A stretch of DNA of 64,000 bases from Mycobacterium sp. (lineage in GTDB: Bacteria; Actinomycetota; Actinomycetes; Mycobacteriales; Mycobacteriaceae), in the NCBI GenBank assembly GCA_018882965.1, contig VEQY01000005.1, positions 1 to 64,000 on the forward strand, read 5' to 3'. This document shows, one piece after another, positions 8,788 to 16,587 of the stretch. Position 1 is the stretch's first letter. The number at the start of each line of letters is the position of its first letter. The translations under genes and the position numbers were made by a program. The notes under the pieces were generated by a model. It ran no database searches. It was not told where the DNA came from and saw only the letters and a program-made list of their open reading frames with translations.

Positions 8788-9977
8788 GCAGCCTCCCGGT
8801 GGGCACGGGCGGCGTACGAGCGGCCCCGCCAACGAATGTCGCCACGCCGGCTCCAGCGGAAACTGTCGAGCAGAACGCCCATCATCACGACCACTGCCAC
8901 CGGGTGCAGCAGCACACTGAGCAGGCTGTGGCCGTAGCGGCGCGCCATGATCAGCCGCAGGCACAGATTCGCACCCACGCCGATCGCCGCGGCCAGCGCC
9001 AGACCCCAGGCGTGCGCCAGTACCGCGACAGGTAGGGCGACGTAGGGCACGACGAAGAACACCAGATGCAGGATCATCACGGCGATCATCGCCGCTGCGT
9101 TGCCGCCGATGCCCTCGTAGAGGTTCTTGGCGAACCCGCGCCACAGCGAAGCGCCGTCGCGATACATCCGGCAGTCGGCCATCTGGTCGCCGTCGGCGAA
9201 TACGACGCGATGGCCGCCGGCCTTGACGGCCCGGCACAGCGCCATGTCGTCCACCAGAGCCGAGCGCACCCGAGCCCAACCGCCCACGTCGTCGAGCACC
9301 GATCGGCGCACCATCAGCAACTGACCGTTGGCCGCCACCACCCGGGGATCGCGGGTCCGGTACACCAGCGGCATCGGCAGCCAGGCGACGTAGGACAGAT
9401 GCAGCAGCGGCATCAACAGCTGCTCGGCGAAACTTCCGGCGCGCTGCCGGGGCACGGCCGTCACCAGATCCGCACCGAGACCGTGCGGCACCTGATCGGC
9501 CGGGCCGAGCAGCGAGAGCATTCGCAGAACACCGTCGGTGCGCAGAACGACATCGGCATCGATGTTCAGCAGCACCTCACCGCCGGCCGTCTCGCTGAGG
9601 TGCTGCAGGGCGTGCGGCTTACCGACCCAACCGTCCGGCAAGCCGTCGCCACGCAGTACCCGCAGCCGGGGCACCTCGGCCTGCAACCGGGAGAGCACCG
9701 CGCCGGTTCCGTCGGTGGAGCCGTCGTCGTAGACGATGATCTCGGTGACCGGGCCCGCCGCCGCGTCCGCGGCCCGGACACACCCCTCGATGTTGGCCGC
9801 CTCATCACGCGCCGGAATCAACACGCTGACACCCCCCGGCGCGGCGCGAGCGGCTGCGGGCAGGGCGCGCCCGCGGGTCCAGAACAGCGCGTTGAACGCC
9901 ACCAGGCCCAGCGGAAGCAGAGCGGGCAGAGCCACCAGTGCGGCCAGCACCCGGGAGCCGGGACTGTCGAGGCTCAC
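8784..9977 (-). CDS. Membrane family-2 glycosyltransferase, carotenoid glucosyltransferase candidate (CruC/CrtQ-like)
   Basis: A 397-residue GT-A glycosyltransferase. One N-terminal membrane helix (residues about 8-34) precedes the nucleotide-sugar domain, with SVLIPARDEA at 51, YDDGSTDG at 83-90 and the metal-binding DAD at 140-142. A VDDMAL motif follows, and two or three C-terminal membrane helices close the protein. This arrangement is shared by CrtQ and CruC, which glucosylate carotenoid hydroxyl or carboxyl groups at the membrane. The gene starts with GTG overlapping the crtC-like stop (GTGA at 9974-9977) and ends overlapping the acyltransferase start. Predicted to transfer a hexose to the tertiary 1'-hydroxyl made by the CrtC-like enzyme. 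Fold strongly supported; sugar and acceptor inferred. Confidence 0.83.
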   Translation of the reverse strand: MSLDSPGSRVLAALVALPALLPLGLVAFNALFWTRGRALPAAARAAPGGVSVLIPARDEAANIEGCVRAADAAAGPVTEIIVYDDGSTDGTGAVLSRLQAEVPRLRVLRGDGLPDGWVGKPHALQHLSETAGGEVLLNIDADVVLRTDGVLRMLSLLGPADQVPHGLGADLVTAVPRQRAGSFAEQLLMPLLHLSYVAWLPMPLVYRTRDPRVVAANGQLLMVRRSVLDDVGGWARVRSALVDDMALCRAVKAGGHRVVFADGDQMADCRMYRDGASLWRGFAKNLYEGIGGNAAAMIAVMILHLVFFVVPYVALPVAVLAHAWGLALAAAIGVGANLCLRLIMARRYGHSLLSVLLHPVAVVVMMGVLLDSFRWSRRGDIRWRGRSYAARAHREAA

Positions 9978-11062
9978 GACCGCGCTGTCCCGGACCGGCT
10001 GAGCAGCCGGCGCACGCGGCCCGCGTGGTGACCGCTGAACAGCGGCAGCCACATCGAGTTGGGACCCGCGGCCCGGTGCACCCGCATCCGCACCAGGGGG
10101 CGCAGCAGGTCGCCGTCTATCCGGTCGGAGACCAGGTGCTCGCCGAGGCCGTGCCCCTCGTCCTGCCCGCAACGCCCGTGCAGCGCAAACCGTTGATAGA
10201 ACGGTCCGTTGTCGAGCAGCGGCCCGATCTCGACCGATACGGTGCGGCCGTCGGGGTCGGTGAAGGTGGCGTCGCCCGGCCAGCGCAGCCCCCACACGCT
10301 GCGATGCCAGCGACCCAGCTGCAGCCCGGCGTTCTCCCGGGTGCGGCACGACCCGTCCGCGGCGACCTCGACCACCAGATCGCGCGGCGCCGCCCCGGTC
10401 ACCGACGGGGCGAGCCGATAGCAGATCAGATCCCGGCCCGGCAACGCGAGCCGACCCCACCACCAGCTTCGGATTCCCAGCGCCTGCAGCGGCCGGGCCG
10501 CGCTGTTGCGGTCGTGGTAGCCGCGTCCCTCGACCCGCAACGCGCCCTCGGGCGTCTGCAGTTCCAGACAACCGCGGGCGGCGGCGACAAGCGGCGTCCA
10601 CACGTGGGTGCCGTCGGCGTTGGCGCCGAACTCCGCGCCGGGCGAGTCACGCCGCAGCGGGCCGGACAGCCACAGTTTGCCCGTGGCCCGGCCGCCGGTC
10701 GGCAGAGCCAAATCGAGGGTGCCCTGCAGCGTGCGGGTCGGGGTGACGCCCGTCGGACCCTCCTCGGTGTCGGTCCAACTGAAGGAACTCTCCCCGAGGC
10801 GCCAGGAGCGGCCGTCCTCACCCCAGGCGCACTCCTCGGCCGGCAGTTCGGACAGCAGGTAGAAGTGTTCGCGGCCTGCGCCGTAGACGGCGACGTTGAC
10901 GCTGGGACGGTCGATGGGGCGTTCGGGTTCGCCGATGCGGGCGGCGCGCGCATATCCGGGCAGGAAGGGCAGCCCCCACGACCAGATCAGCGTGGCCCCG
11001 CCACCCTGGTCGTCGACCAGGTCGGTGTAGAACCAGGTGAATCCGCCCGGGCTCTGCAGCAC
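9974..11062 (-). CDS. CrtC-like carotenoid 1,2-hydratase (hydroxyneurosporene synthase family)
   Basis: About 362 residues with the lipocalin-like CrtC architecture. The N-terminal SPGGFTWFYTDLVDD block corresponds to the PGGYAWWYVDALSDD block of CrtC, and a central GRGYHDRNS segment corresponds to the conserved GxAYxDHN region. CrtC adds water across the terminal 1,2 double bond of an acyclic carotenoid end, giving a tertiary alcohol. It is the first gene of the operon. The first standard start is GTG 11062, which has no ribosome-binding site. A strong AGGGAGG at 11109-11115 lies 4 bases before an in-frame CTG at 11104, so the protein may begin there with 14 extra residues. The family call is good; one active-site-region residue (DRN rather than DHN) differs from the usual motif. 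Confidence 0.78.
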   Translation of the reverse strand: MLQSPGGFTWFYTDLVDDQGGGATLIWSWGLPFLPGYARAARIGEPERPIDRPSVNVAVYGAGREHFYLLSELPAEECAWGEDGRSWRLGESSFSWTDTEEGPTGVTPTRTLQGTLDLALPTGGRATGKLWLSGPLRRDSPGAEFGANADGTHVWTPLVAAARGCLELQTPEGALRVEGRGYHDRNSAARPLQALGIRSWWWGRLALPGRDLICYRLAPSVTGAAPRDLVVEVAADGSCRTRENAGLQLGRWHRSVWGLRWPGDATFTDPDGRTVSVEIGPLLDNGPFYQRFALHGRCGQDEGHGLGEHLVSDRIDGDLLRPLVRMRVHRAAGPNSMWLPLFSGHHAGRVRRLLSRSGTARS

Positions 11063-11108
11063 GGTGGGGTCGGGCGCGAGGTCCGCGGAGCACAGCGATA
11101 TCAGGAGG

Positions 11109-11115
11109 CCTCCCT
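11109..11115 (-). promoter_or_regulatory. Strong Shine-Dalgarno before a non-canonical crtC-like start
   Basis: On the minus strand this reads AGGGAGG, the best ribosome-binding site in the region. It is followed 4 bases later by CTG ATA, not by ATG or GTG. It argues that translation of the carotenoid operon starts at the CTG at 11104 rather than at GTG 11062. Confidence 0.4.
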
Positions 11116-11275
11116 CATCCGGTCCGGGGCGGTTCCGAACCTGCTCGATTCAATCCAAAGTGCGCGGCGGCGGGGGACATTCCGGCCGACTTCGTGGACA
11201 GGTCACGTCCCTGATCATCTCGCACCGCACATCCTCGGCATGCTGCTCTGCTCAGCCTGGTCTATTCGGCCTGAT

Positions 11276-11281
11276 TAGGGT
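11276..11281 (+). promoter_or_regulatory. Candidate -10 element for a leaderless GGDEF-EAL transcript
   Basis: TAGGGT, then seven bases, then the GTG at 11289. The spacing fits a leaderless or near-leaderless mycobacterial transcript. Confidence 0.4.
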
Positions 11282-11288
11282 GTGAGGC

Positions 11289-13586
11289 GTGACGGGCGGG
11301 GCTATGCCGAAAACCCGGTACGTGGCGGTGGGTGCGGGTGTGATCTGGACCTCCTTCACCGCCTGGATCCTGCTCGGCCCGGACCAAGAGGCGGTCCGGG
11401 CGGTGGACAACGTCCTTTTCTCGTGCCTGTCGTTGGCGAACCTTATCCTGGCCTGTCTGGCAGCCCGGTCCGCGCACGGAAGAATTCGTGCGGCGTGGAC
11501 GCTGATGGCTGTCGGCATGGCGGGCTGGGCCCTCGGAAGTGCGCTGACCCCCTACTACGACATCACCCGGGAACTTCCACCACCGTCGCTGGCCGACGCC
11601 GCCTACCTGTCCTTCACGCCGGCGACCTGCGCGGCACTGCTGCTGTTCCCGAGCCGACGAGTCGGGCCGAGCCGGATCCGAACACTGCTCGACGGCGCGC
11701 TCGTGGCCGGCGCCTTCTTCCTGATCTCGTGGCTGACCTTCTTACGTCCGATCCTCGCGTCCGGTGAGCTGACCGGTGCGGAGCTGATCGTCTCCCTTGC
11801 CTATCCCCTCGCCGACGTCATGCTCGTCACCATCGCGACGATCGTTCTGCTCCGCGCCACGCCGACGCTTCGCCCAACGCTGGCTCTCCTGGCGATCGCG
11901 GTGCTCTGTATCGCGGTCGCCGACAGTGCCTTCGTCTACATCGCCGAGATCGGCGGTGAGTACATCGACATGCTCAATTTCGCGGGCATGCTGTTCTTGA
12001 GCGTCGGGATCACCGCCGGGAGCCACGTCGATCCCGGTGACGCCGACTCTGCCGTGCTGGCGCTACCCGGCCGGTCGACCCTGTGGCTTCCGTATCTGCC
12101 GCTACTGATCGCCACCGCGGTCGTCGTGCTCGAACCACGTTCCATCCTCACCGAAATACCGGTGCTGGTCACCCTTGCCGTGCTGGTGGTCCTCGCTCTG
12201 GCCCGCCAACTGTTCGAGGCGACGGCGGGCCGGCGTCTGCTGATCGATGTCGCCGACCAGGGCTCCCGGGATCCGCTGACCGGCCTGGCCAACCGGATCC
12301 GTTTCGAGCACCGGCTCGCTGAGGCGATGCGGCGACACCGGGACACCGGCACGCCCTTCGCATTGATCGCCCTGGACCTCGACGATTTCAAAGCCGTCAA
12401 CGACAACCTCGGGCATCAGGCCGGGGACGAACTGCTGCGCTCGGTGGCCGAACGCATCAGCGGTTGCGTTCGGTCCGCCGACACCATCGCACGAACCGGA
12501 GGCGACGAGTTTGCGGTCCTCGTCGAGGGCGGTGGACCGTATCTGGTCGCCGACCGGATCCGGCTCGCTTTCCAGCAGCCCTTCGCCGTCGCCGCCGGCG
12601 AGCTCATCATCCGGCCGAGTATCGGGGTCGCGATCGCGGATGAGCGGGCCCCGTACTCGTCCACCGAAGACCTTTTGGCGAACGCGGATACCGCCATGTA
12701 CGCCGCCAAGCGGTCACGATCCACTGGCGTCCACACCTACACCCCGCAGGATCAACTCACTGAGCGGTCCGAGTTGCCCCTCAGCGTGGCGACCCCCGCG
12801 GACCTCACGCTGCTCGCCGATCTCCGCCGTGCGATCGGGACCTCCGAACTCAGCCTGCTCTACCAACCGATCGTCGACCTGCGCACCGGACGTGTCACGA
12901 GCGTCGAAGCTCTCCTGCGGTGGACCCATCCGCGCCGGGGTGTTCTGAAACCGGACGTTTTCCTGCCGCCGGCGCGGGAGCACGGGTTGATGAGTGCCCT
13001 GTCCGATTTCGTGCTGCGCAGCGCCCTTGACGACGCCGCGCGGTGGCTCTACGCCGATACCGGGCCGCGTGTGTCGGTCAACGTCTTCGCGCCGCTGCTG
13101 GATGACGCCGGCCTGGCTGACTGGATCGCTCTGGCACTGGCCGACCGCGGCCTGCCTGGATCCGCCCTGACTCTCGAGATCACCGAGGATCGGATGGTGG
13201 ATGACACCGCGCACAGCCGCCGGACTCTGGAACATCTGCGCGGCATGGGCGTCCGGATCGCAATCGACGATTTCGGGGCCGGCCACTCGGGACTGTCCTA
13301 TCTGCGTCAACTCCCCGTCGACGAGGTGAAAATCGATCGTGGCTTCATCAGCGTCATCTCTACCGACTTGCGCTCGGCCACGATCGTGCGCTCGCTGATC
13401 GACTTGGCCCACCAACTCGAACTGACCGTTGTCGCCGAAGGTGTCGAGGACGATGAGACCGCGCGGATTCTGCGAGACTGCGGGTGCGACGCGGCGCAGG
13501 GGTACCTCTTCAGCCTGCCGATTGCACTCGACCGGCTGCTGGAAATCCTGCAAGCCGGCGGCGAACTGCGGAGCTACGTCCCGTAG
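11289..13586 (+). CDS. Membrane bifunctional GGDEF-EAL cyclic-di-GMP protein
   Basis: A 765-residue protein. The first roughly 300 residues hold eight or nine hydrophobic segments with no known ligand domain. The GGDEF domain carries an intact GGDEF active site at 404-408 and an RSAD inhibitory-site motif five residues upstream. The EAL domain has EAL at 540-542 and retains the VNVF Asn, LEITE Glu, DDFGAG Asp pair, VKIDR Lys, VVAEGVE Glu and QGY Gln. Both diguanylate cyclase and phosphodiesterase activities are therefore possible. It differs from mycobacterial DcpA-type proteins, which have a GAF sensor. Starts at GTG 11289 or ATG 11304. Its 3' end overlaps the convergent MarR gene by 13 bases. 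It is divergent from the carotenoid operon, with 184-226 bases between the starts. Confidence 0.9.
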   Translation: MTGGAMPKTRYVAVGAGVIWTSFTAWILLGPDQEAVRAVDNVLFSCLSLANLILACLAARSAHGRIRAAWTLMAVGMAGWALGSALTPYYDITRELPPPSLADAAYLSFTPATCAALLLFPSRRVGPSRIRTLLDGALVAGAFFLISWLTFLRPILASGELTGAELIVSLAYPLADVMLVTIATIVLLRATPTLRPTLALLAIAVLCIAVADSAFVYIAEIGGEYIDMLNFAGMLFLSVGITAGSHVDPGDADSAVLALPGRSTLWLPYLPLLIATAVVVLEPRSILTEIPVLVTLAVLVVLALARQLFEATAGRRLLIDVADQGSRDPLTGLANRIRFEHRLAEAMRRHRDTGTPFALIALDLDDFKAVNDNLGHQAGDELLRSVAERISGCVRSADTIARTGGDEFAVLVEGGGPYLVADRIRLAFQQPFAVAAGELIIRPSIGVAIADERAPYSSTEDLLANADTAMYAAKRSRSTGVHTYTPQDQLTERSELPLSVATPADLTLLADLRRAIGTSELSLLYQPIVDLRTGRVTSVEALLRWTHPRRGVLKPDVFLPPAREHGLMSALSDFVLRSALDDAARWLYADTGPRVSVNVFAPLLDDAGLADWIALALADRGLPGSALTLEITEDRMVDDTAHSRRTLEHLRGMGVRIAIDDFGAGHSGLSYLRQLPVDEVKIDRGFISVISTDLRSATIVRSLIDLAHQLELTVVAEGVEDDETARILRDCGCDAAQGYLFSLPIALDRLLEILQAGGELRSYVP

Positions 13587-14041
13587 CCGCCGCGACCGAT
13601 TCCAGCGATCCAGAACTGTTCAAGACGGCGCAGTAACTGCTCCAGGTTCGCGAAATCCTTCGGCTTGAGGTTGGCCCGCGCCAAAGCCTCGACGTGGCGG
13701 GTGAACACCTCGTCGAGGGCCTTGCGGAGCTTGAGACCCGAGGCGGTGAGCTTGATGTGCACCGCCCGCCGATCATGGGGGCTGGGGCTCTGGGAGACGT
13801 ACTTGTTCTCAATGAGCTTCTTGAGGTTGTAGGTGACGTTCGTACCCAGGTAGTAGCCACGCTGCGTCAACTCACCAACCGTCAGTCGGTCGTCGCCGAT
13901 GTGGTAGAGGATCAGCGCCTGCACGTTGTTGATGTCACGCGAACCGATCCGTTCGAGTTCGAGTTTGACGATCTCCAGGAATTGCCGGTGCAGACGCTCG
14001 ATCAGCGACACCGAGTCGAGGTAGTCCTCTTTCAGCGCCAC
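13574..14041 (-). CDS. MarR-family regulator resembling LdtR
   Basis: About 155 residues with a winged-helix DNA-binding domain: an N-terminal dimerisation helix, a TVGELTQRGYYLGTNVTYNLKKLI recognition region, a PHDRRAVHIKLT wing, and a C-terminal helix. The RGYY-G-NV-YNLKKL signature and KEDYLDSVSLIERLHR N-terminus match LdtR-type regulators best known from Rhizobiales. There they control L,D-transpeptidase and stress genes. The GTG at 14041 is preferred because GGTGAGG lies 5 bases upstream and homologous sequence begins there; a TTG at 14071 would add 10 residues. No obvious target gene is adjacent. The MarR family is certain, the LdtR-like subgroup probable. Confidence 0.8.
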   Translation of the reverse strand: MALKEDYLDSVSLIERLHRQFLEIVKLELERIGSRDINNVQALILYHIGDDRLTVGELTQRGYYLGTNVTYNLKKLIENKYVSQSPSPHDRRAVHIKLTASGLKLRKALDEVFTRHVEALARANLKPKDFANLEQLLRRLEQFWIAGIGRGGYGT

Positions 14042-14159
14042 CAGCGCCTCACCCCCGCGCAGAACAGCCAACTCCGCCTCACTTTCAGCAAGTTACGCGA
14101 AAATGCCGGAAATCGTGTGATAGAAACGCGCCCTCGGCGGCAGTTGTGCCATCGGCGCC

Positions 14160-14831
14160 CTAGCGCCGCGGCCGGCGTTTGGCGATGAATTCCTGCTCGG
14201 GCCGTCCGGTGGCGCCGTAGCGCAACCCGACCTTGACCTCGTCGCCGGTGGCCAGGCTCGCGAGATAGCGCTGGGCGGTCGCCCGCGACACCCCGATCGC
14301 GGCCGCGACCTCAGCCGCCGACATCGGTTCGTCGGCGTCGGCGAGGACCTTCATCACACGCTCTTTGGTGGGTGAGGCCGCCGCGGCGGCGGGCTGCTGC
14401 GCGCCGGCGCGGGGACGCAGCGCATCCAGTGCGGCGTCGATATCGCGCTGATCGAGGTTGCCCCCGGACAGGATTCGCCGGTAGCGGGCGTAGCCGGAGA
14501 GCCGGGCCGCCAGCTCGGTCGGCGCGAAGGGCTTGACCAGGTAGCCCACCGCACCGGCCGCCACCGCCGCGCGGACGGTGTCGGACTCGGTGGCCGCACT
14601 CAACACCATGCTGTCGCAGCGCAGTTCCCGAATCAGGTCGATCCCCGACCCGTCGGGCAGATAGACGTCGACGAGGGCGAGGTCCACCGGACCCGCCTTG
14701 CGGGCGGCGGCGACGGTGTTGGCGGTGGCGCTCACGGTGAAGCCGGGCAGCGCGGAGACGATCCCGGCGTGCATGTTGGCGACCCGGAAGTCGTCTTCAA
14801 CCACCAGAACCTTCAGATCGTCGCCGCTCAC
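14160..14831 (-). CDS. Response regulator of the CitB/DcuR family
   Basis: A 223-residue two-component regulator. The receiver domain carries the acidic pair VVEDD at 11-14, the phospho-acceptor Asp55 (LALVDVYLPDGSG) and the VKPFAP lysine. The C-terminal helix-turn-helix (MSAAEVAAAIGVSRATAQRYL) is typical of CitB/DcuR/DctR regulators. GTG start at 14831 overlaps the kinase stop by 4 bases, so the pair is translationally coupled. Family members respond to citrate or C4-dicarboxylates and switch on the matching transporter, but no transporter gene is next to it here. Confidence 0.9.
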   Translation of the reverse strand: MSGDDLKVLVVEDDFRVANMHAGIVSALPGFTVSATANTVAAARKAGPVDLALVDVYLPDGSGIDLIRELRCDSMVLSAATESDTVRAAVAAGAVGYLVKPFAPTELAARLSGYARYRRILSGGNLDQRDIDAALDALRPRAGAQQPAAAAASPTKERVMKVLADADEPMSAAEVAAAIGVSRATAQRYLASLATGDEVKVGLRYGATGRPEQEFIAKRRPRR

Positions 14832-16483
14832 AGCTCAGCCTTCGCCATCACACCCGGGAGCCGCGCGATGAACTCCGCCCCGCAGAGTTCATCGCCGGGG
14901 TTGCCGGAACTGGAAAGACGGATGTCGCCGCCAAGGCCCCGGGCGATCTGCCGGGACAGCGCCAACCCGATACCCCGACCGCCGGGCAGGTCGGACTGCG
15001 GCTTGGTCGAGGTCCCCTCCACGAACACCTGGTCGACGAAATCCGACGGCACCCCGTCGCCGCTGTCACCGACCGTGATGTGCAGGGTCGCGTCGTCCTG
15101 CAGCAGTTCGATGTCGACGATCTTGGAGTCGTTGTCACTGGTGCGCACCGCGTCGATGGCGTTGTCGAGAAGGTTGCCCATCACGGTGGTGACGTCGACC
15201 GGCAGCGTGAGCCAGCCGGGCGCCCAGGAGTTCTCCCCGACCCGCAGGGTCGCTCCGGCCTCGCGGGCGGCCGCCGCCTTGGCTGCCAGGAACGCCTGCA
15301 GGAACGGGTCGCGAACGGTCTGGATGTGGGGCAGCGCCGAACTGAGCGGACCCGAACCCAGCAGCTCTTCGAGATAGCGCGCCGCCTCGGCGGTGTTCCC
15401 GTTGTGCAGCAGGCCATTGAGCAGATGCAGACGGTTGGCGAACTCGTGTCGTTGGGCGCGCAGCACGGTGCTCATCAACTTCACCGCATCCAATTGGCGG
15501 GTCAGCAGTTCGACGTCGGTGCGGTCCCGCACGACCAGGACGGTCCCCAGTTCGCGACCCTCCCGCGACACCGGCCGGGCCGACACGACCAGGACCCGTT
15601 CCCCAACCGTGGCCAGCGTCGGGGTCGGGTCACAGGACCGCAGGACTTCCAGGACCCGGGGCGTCAGGCCGATCTGGTCGGCGGGCGCACCTGTCGCGGA
15701 GCCGATCTCGAGCAGCCGGCAGGCCTCATCGTTGACGAATGTCGTCCTGCCGTCGGTGTCGGTGGCGAGCACACCCTCGCCGATGCCGTGCAGCACCGCT
15801 TCCTGGGTGCGAACCAACTCGGTCATCTCGGGAGGCTGGAGGTCCAGGGTCTGCTTGCGCCAGCGTCGGGCCAGCAGCACCGACAGCGCCACACCGGTCA
15901 GCAGCGCCGGACCACCCGTCAGCGCGGCGAGGCGTTGCTCGCTGCGCAGCAGGCCGTACACCGACGACGTGGACATCCCGACGCTGACCGTGCCGGCGAC
16001 CTGGGTCGAGTCCGGGGCCAGGATCGGCACCTTCGCGCGGATGGAGGGCCCGAGGGTGCCCGTCTGCTCGACGACCTCCTCTTTGCCCGACAGCGCCACC
16101 GACGGGTCCGTGCTGACCGGTTTACCGAGCTCGGCGGTGTTGGGGTGGCTCAACCGGATGCCGCGGTTGTTGGTGATCACCACGAACAGCACGCCGGTGC
16201 CCTGGCGAACCTGGGTGGCGAGTCGCTGGAGCGGGCCCCCCGCCAAATCGCCGGGCGCGGGGGTCGCGTCGCGGTAACTCGCGACGTCGGACCGTACCGC
16301 GGGAGCCGCGGCCACCACCTGGGCGATGGCCAGACAGCGGTTGCCGTACTCGTTGATCAGGCGGCTGTGGTAGAGCACGGCCAGCAGCCCGTAGGCGATC
16401 CCCAGGGTGAGCGCGATCACCGCCAGCTGGAACAGCAGTATCTGCGTCGCGAGCCGCACGTCGATGCGGCGCTTGCTGGACAC
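14828..16483 (-). CDS. CitA/DcuS-family sensor histidine kinase
   Basis: A 551-residue membrane kinase. Helix 1 is at residues about 15-38, followed by an extracytoplasmic PAS-like sensor of roughly 130 residues, and helix 2 near 185-205. A cytoplasmic PAS domain is next. The dimerisation region has the phospho-histidine in RAQRHEFANRLH (about 343), and the ATPase domain has NLLDNAIDA, GDSGDGV and GGRGIGLAL. The domain order is that of CitA and DcuS, which bind citrate or C4-dicarboxylates outside the membrane. A TAAGCT hexamer sits six bases upstream of the GTG start, suggesting a leaderless message. The ligand is not predictable from sequence. Confidence 0.9.
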   Translation of the reverse strand: MSSKRRIDVRLATQILLFQLAVIALTLGIAYGLLAVLYHSRLINEYGNRCLAIAQVVAAAPAVRSDVASYRDATPAPGDLAGGPLQRLATQVRQGTGVLFVVITNNRGIRLSHPNTAELGKPVSTDPSVALSGKEEVVEQTGTLGPSIRAKVPILAPDSTQVAGTVSVGMSTSSVYGLLRSEQRLAALTGGPALLTGVALSVLLARRWRKQTLDLQPPEMTELVRTQEAVLHGIGEGVLATDTDGRTTFVNDEACRLLEIGSATGAPADQIGLTPRVLEVLRSCDPTPTLATVGERVLVVSARPVSREGRELGTVLVVRDRTDVELLTRQLDAVKLMSTVLRAQRHEFANRLHLLNGLLHNGNTAEAARYLEELLGSGPLSSALPHIQTVRDPFLQAFLAAKAAAAREAGATLRVGENSWAPGWLTLPVDVTTVMGNLLDNAIDAVRTSDNDSKIVDIELLQDDATLHITVGDSGDGVPSDFVDQVFVEGTSTKPQSDLPGGRGIGLALSRQIARGLGGDIRLSSSGNPGDELCGAEFIARLPGVMAKAEL

Positions 16484-16489
16484 CCGGCG

Positions 16490-16495
16490 AGCTTA
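16490..16495 (-). promoter_or_regulatory. Candidate -10 element for the CitA-like kinase
   Basis: Reads TAAGCT on the minus strand, six bases before the GTG at 16483, with no Shine-Dalgarno; consistent with leaderless initiation. Confidence 0.4.
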
Positions 16496-16515
16496 ACCGG
16501 CAGGGCCGGAAATAC

Positions 16516-16569
16516 ATCCGGCCCCGCCACGGGGTGCAGTAGGGGCTACACCCGGCGGCGGGGCCGGAT
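16516..16569 (-). terminator. Long GC-rich hairpin after the PapA gene
   Basis: A perfect 13-base inverted repeat (arms 16516-16528 and 16557-16569) encloses a second nested repeat, GGGTG/CACCC, in the loop. It starts 19 bases past the PapA stop and ends before the kinase promoter. There is no T-run, as usual for mycobacterial terminators. It probably insulates the two-component genes from PapA transcription. Confidence 0.6.
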
Positions 16570-16587
16570 CCTCGGGGCCGCGCAGTC

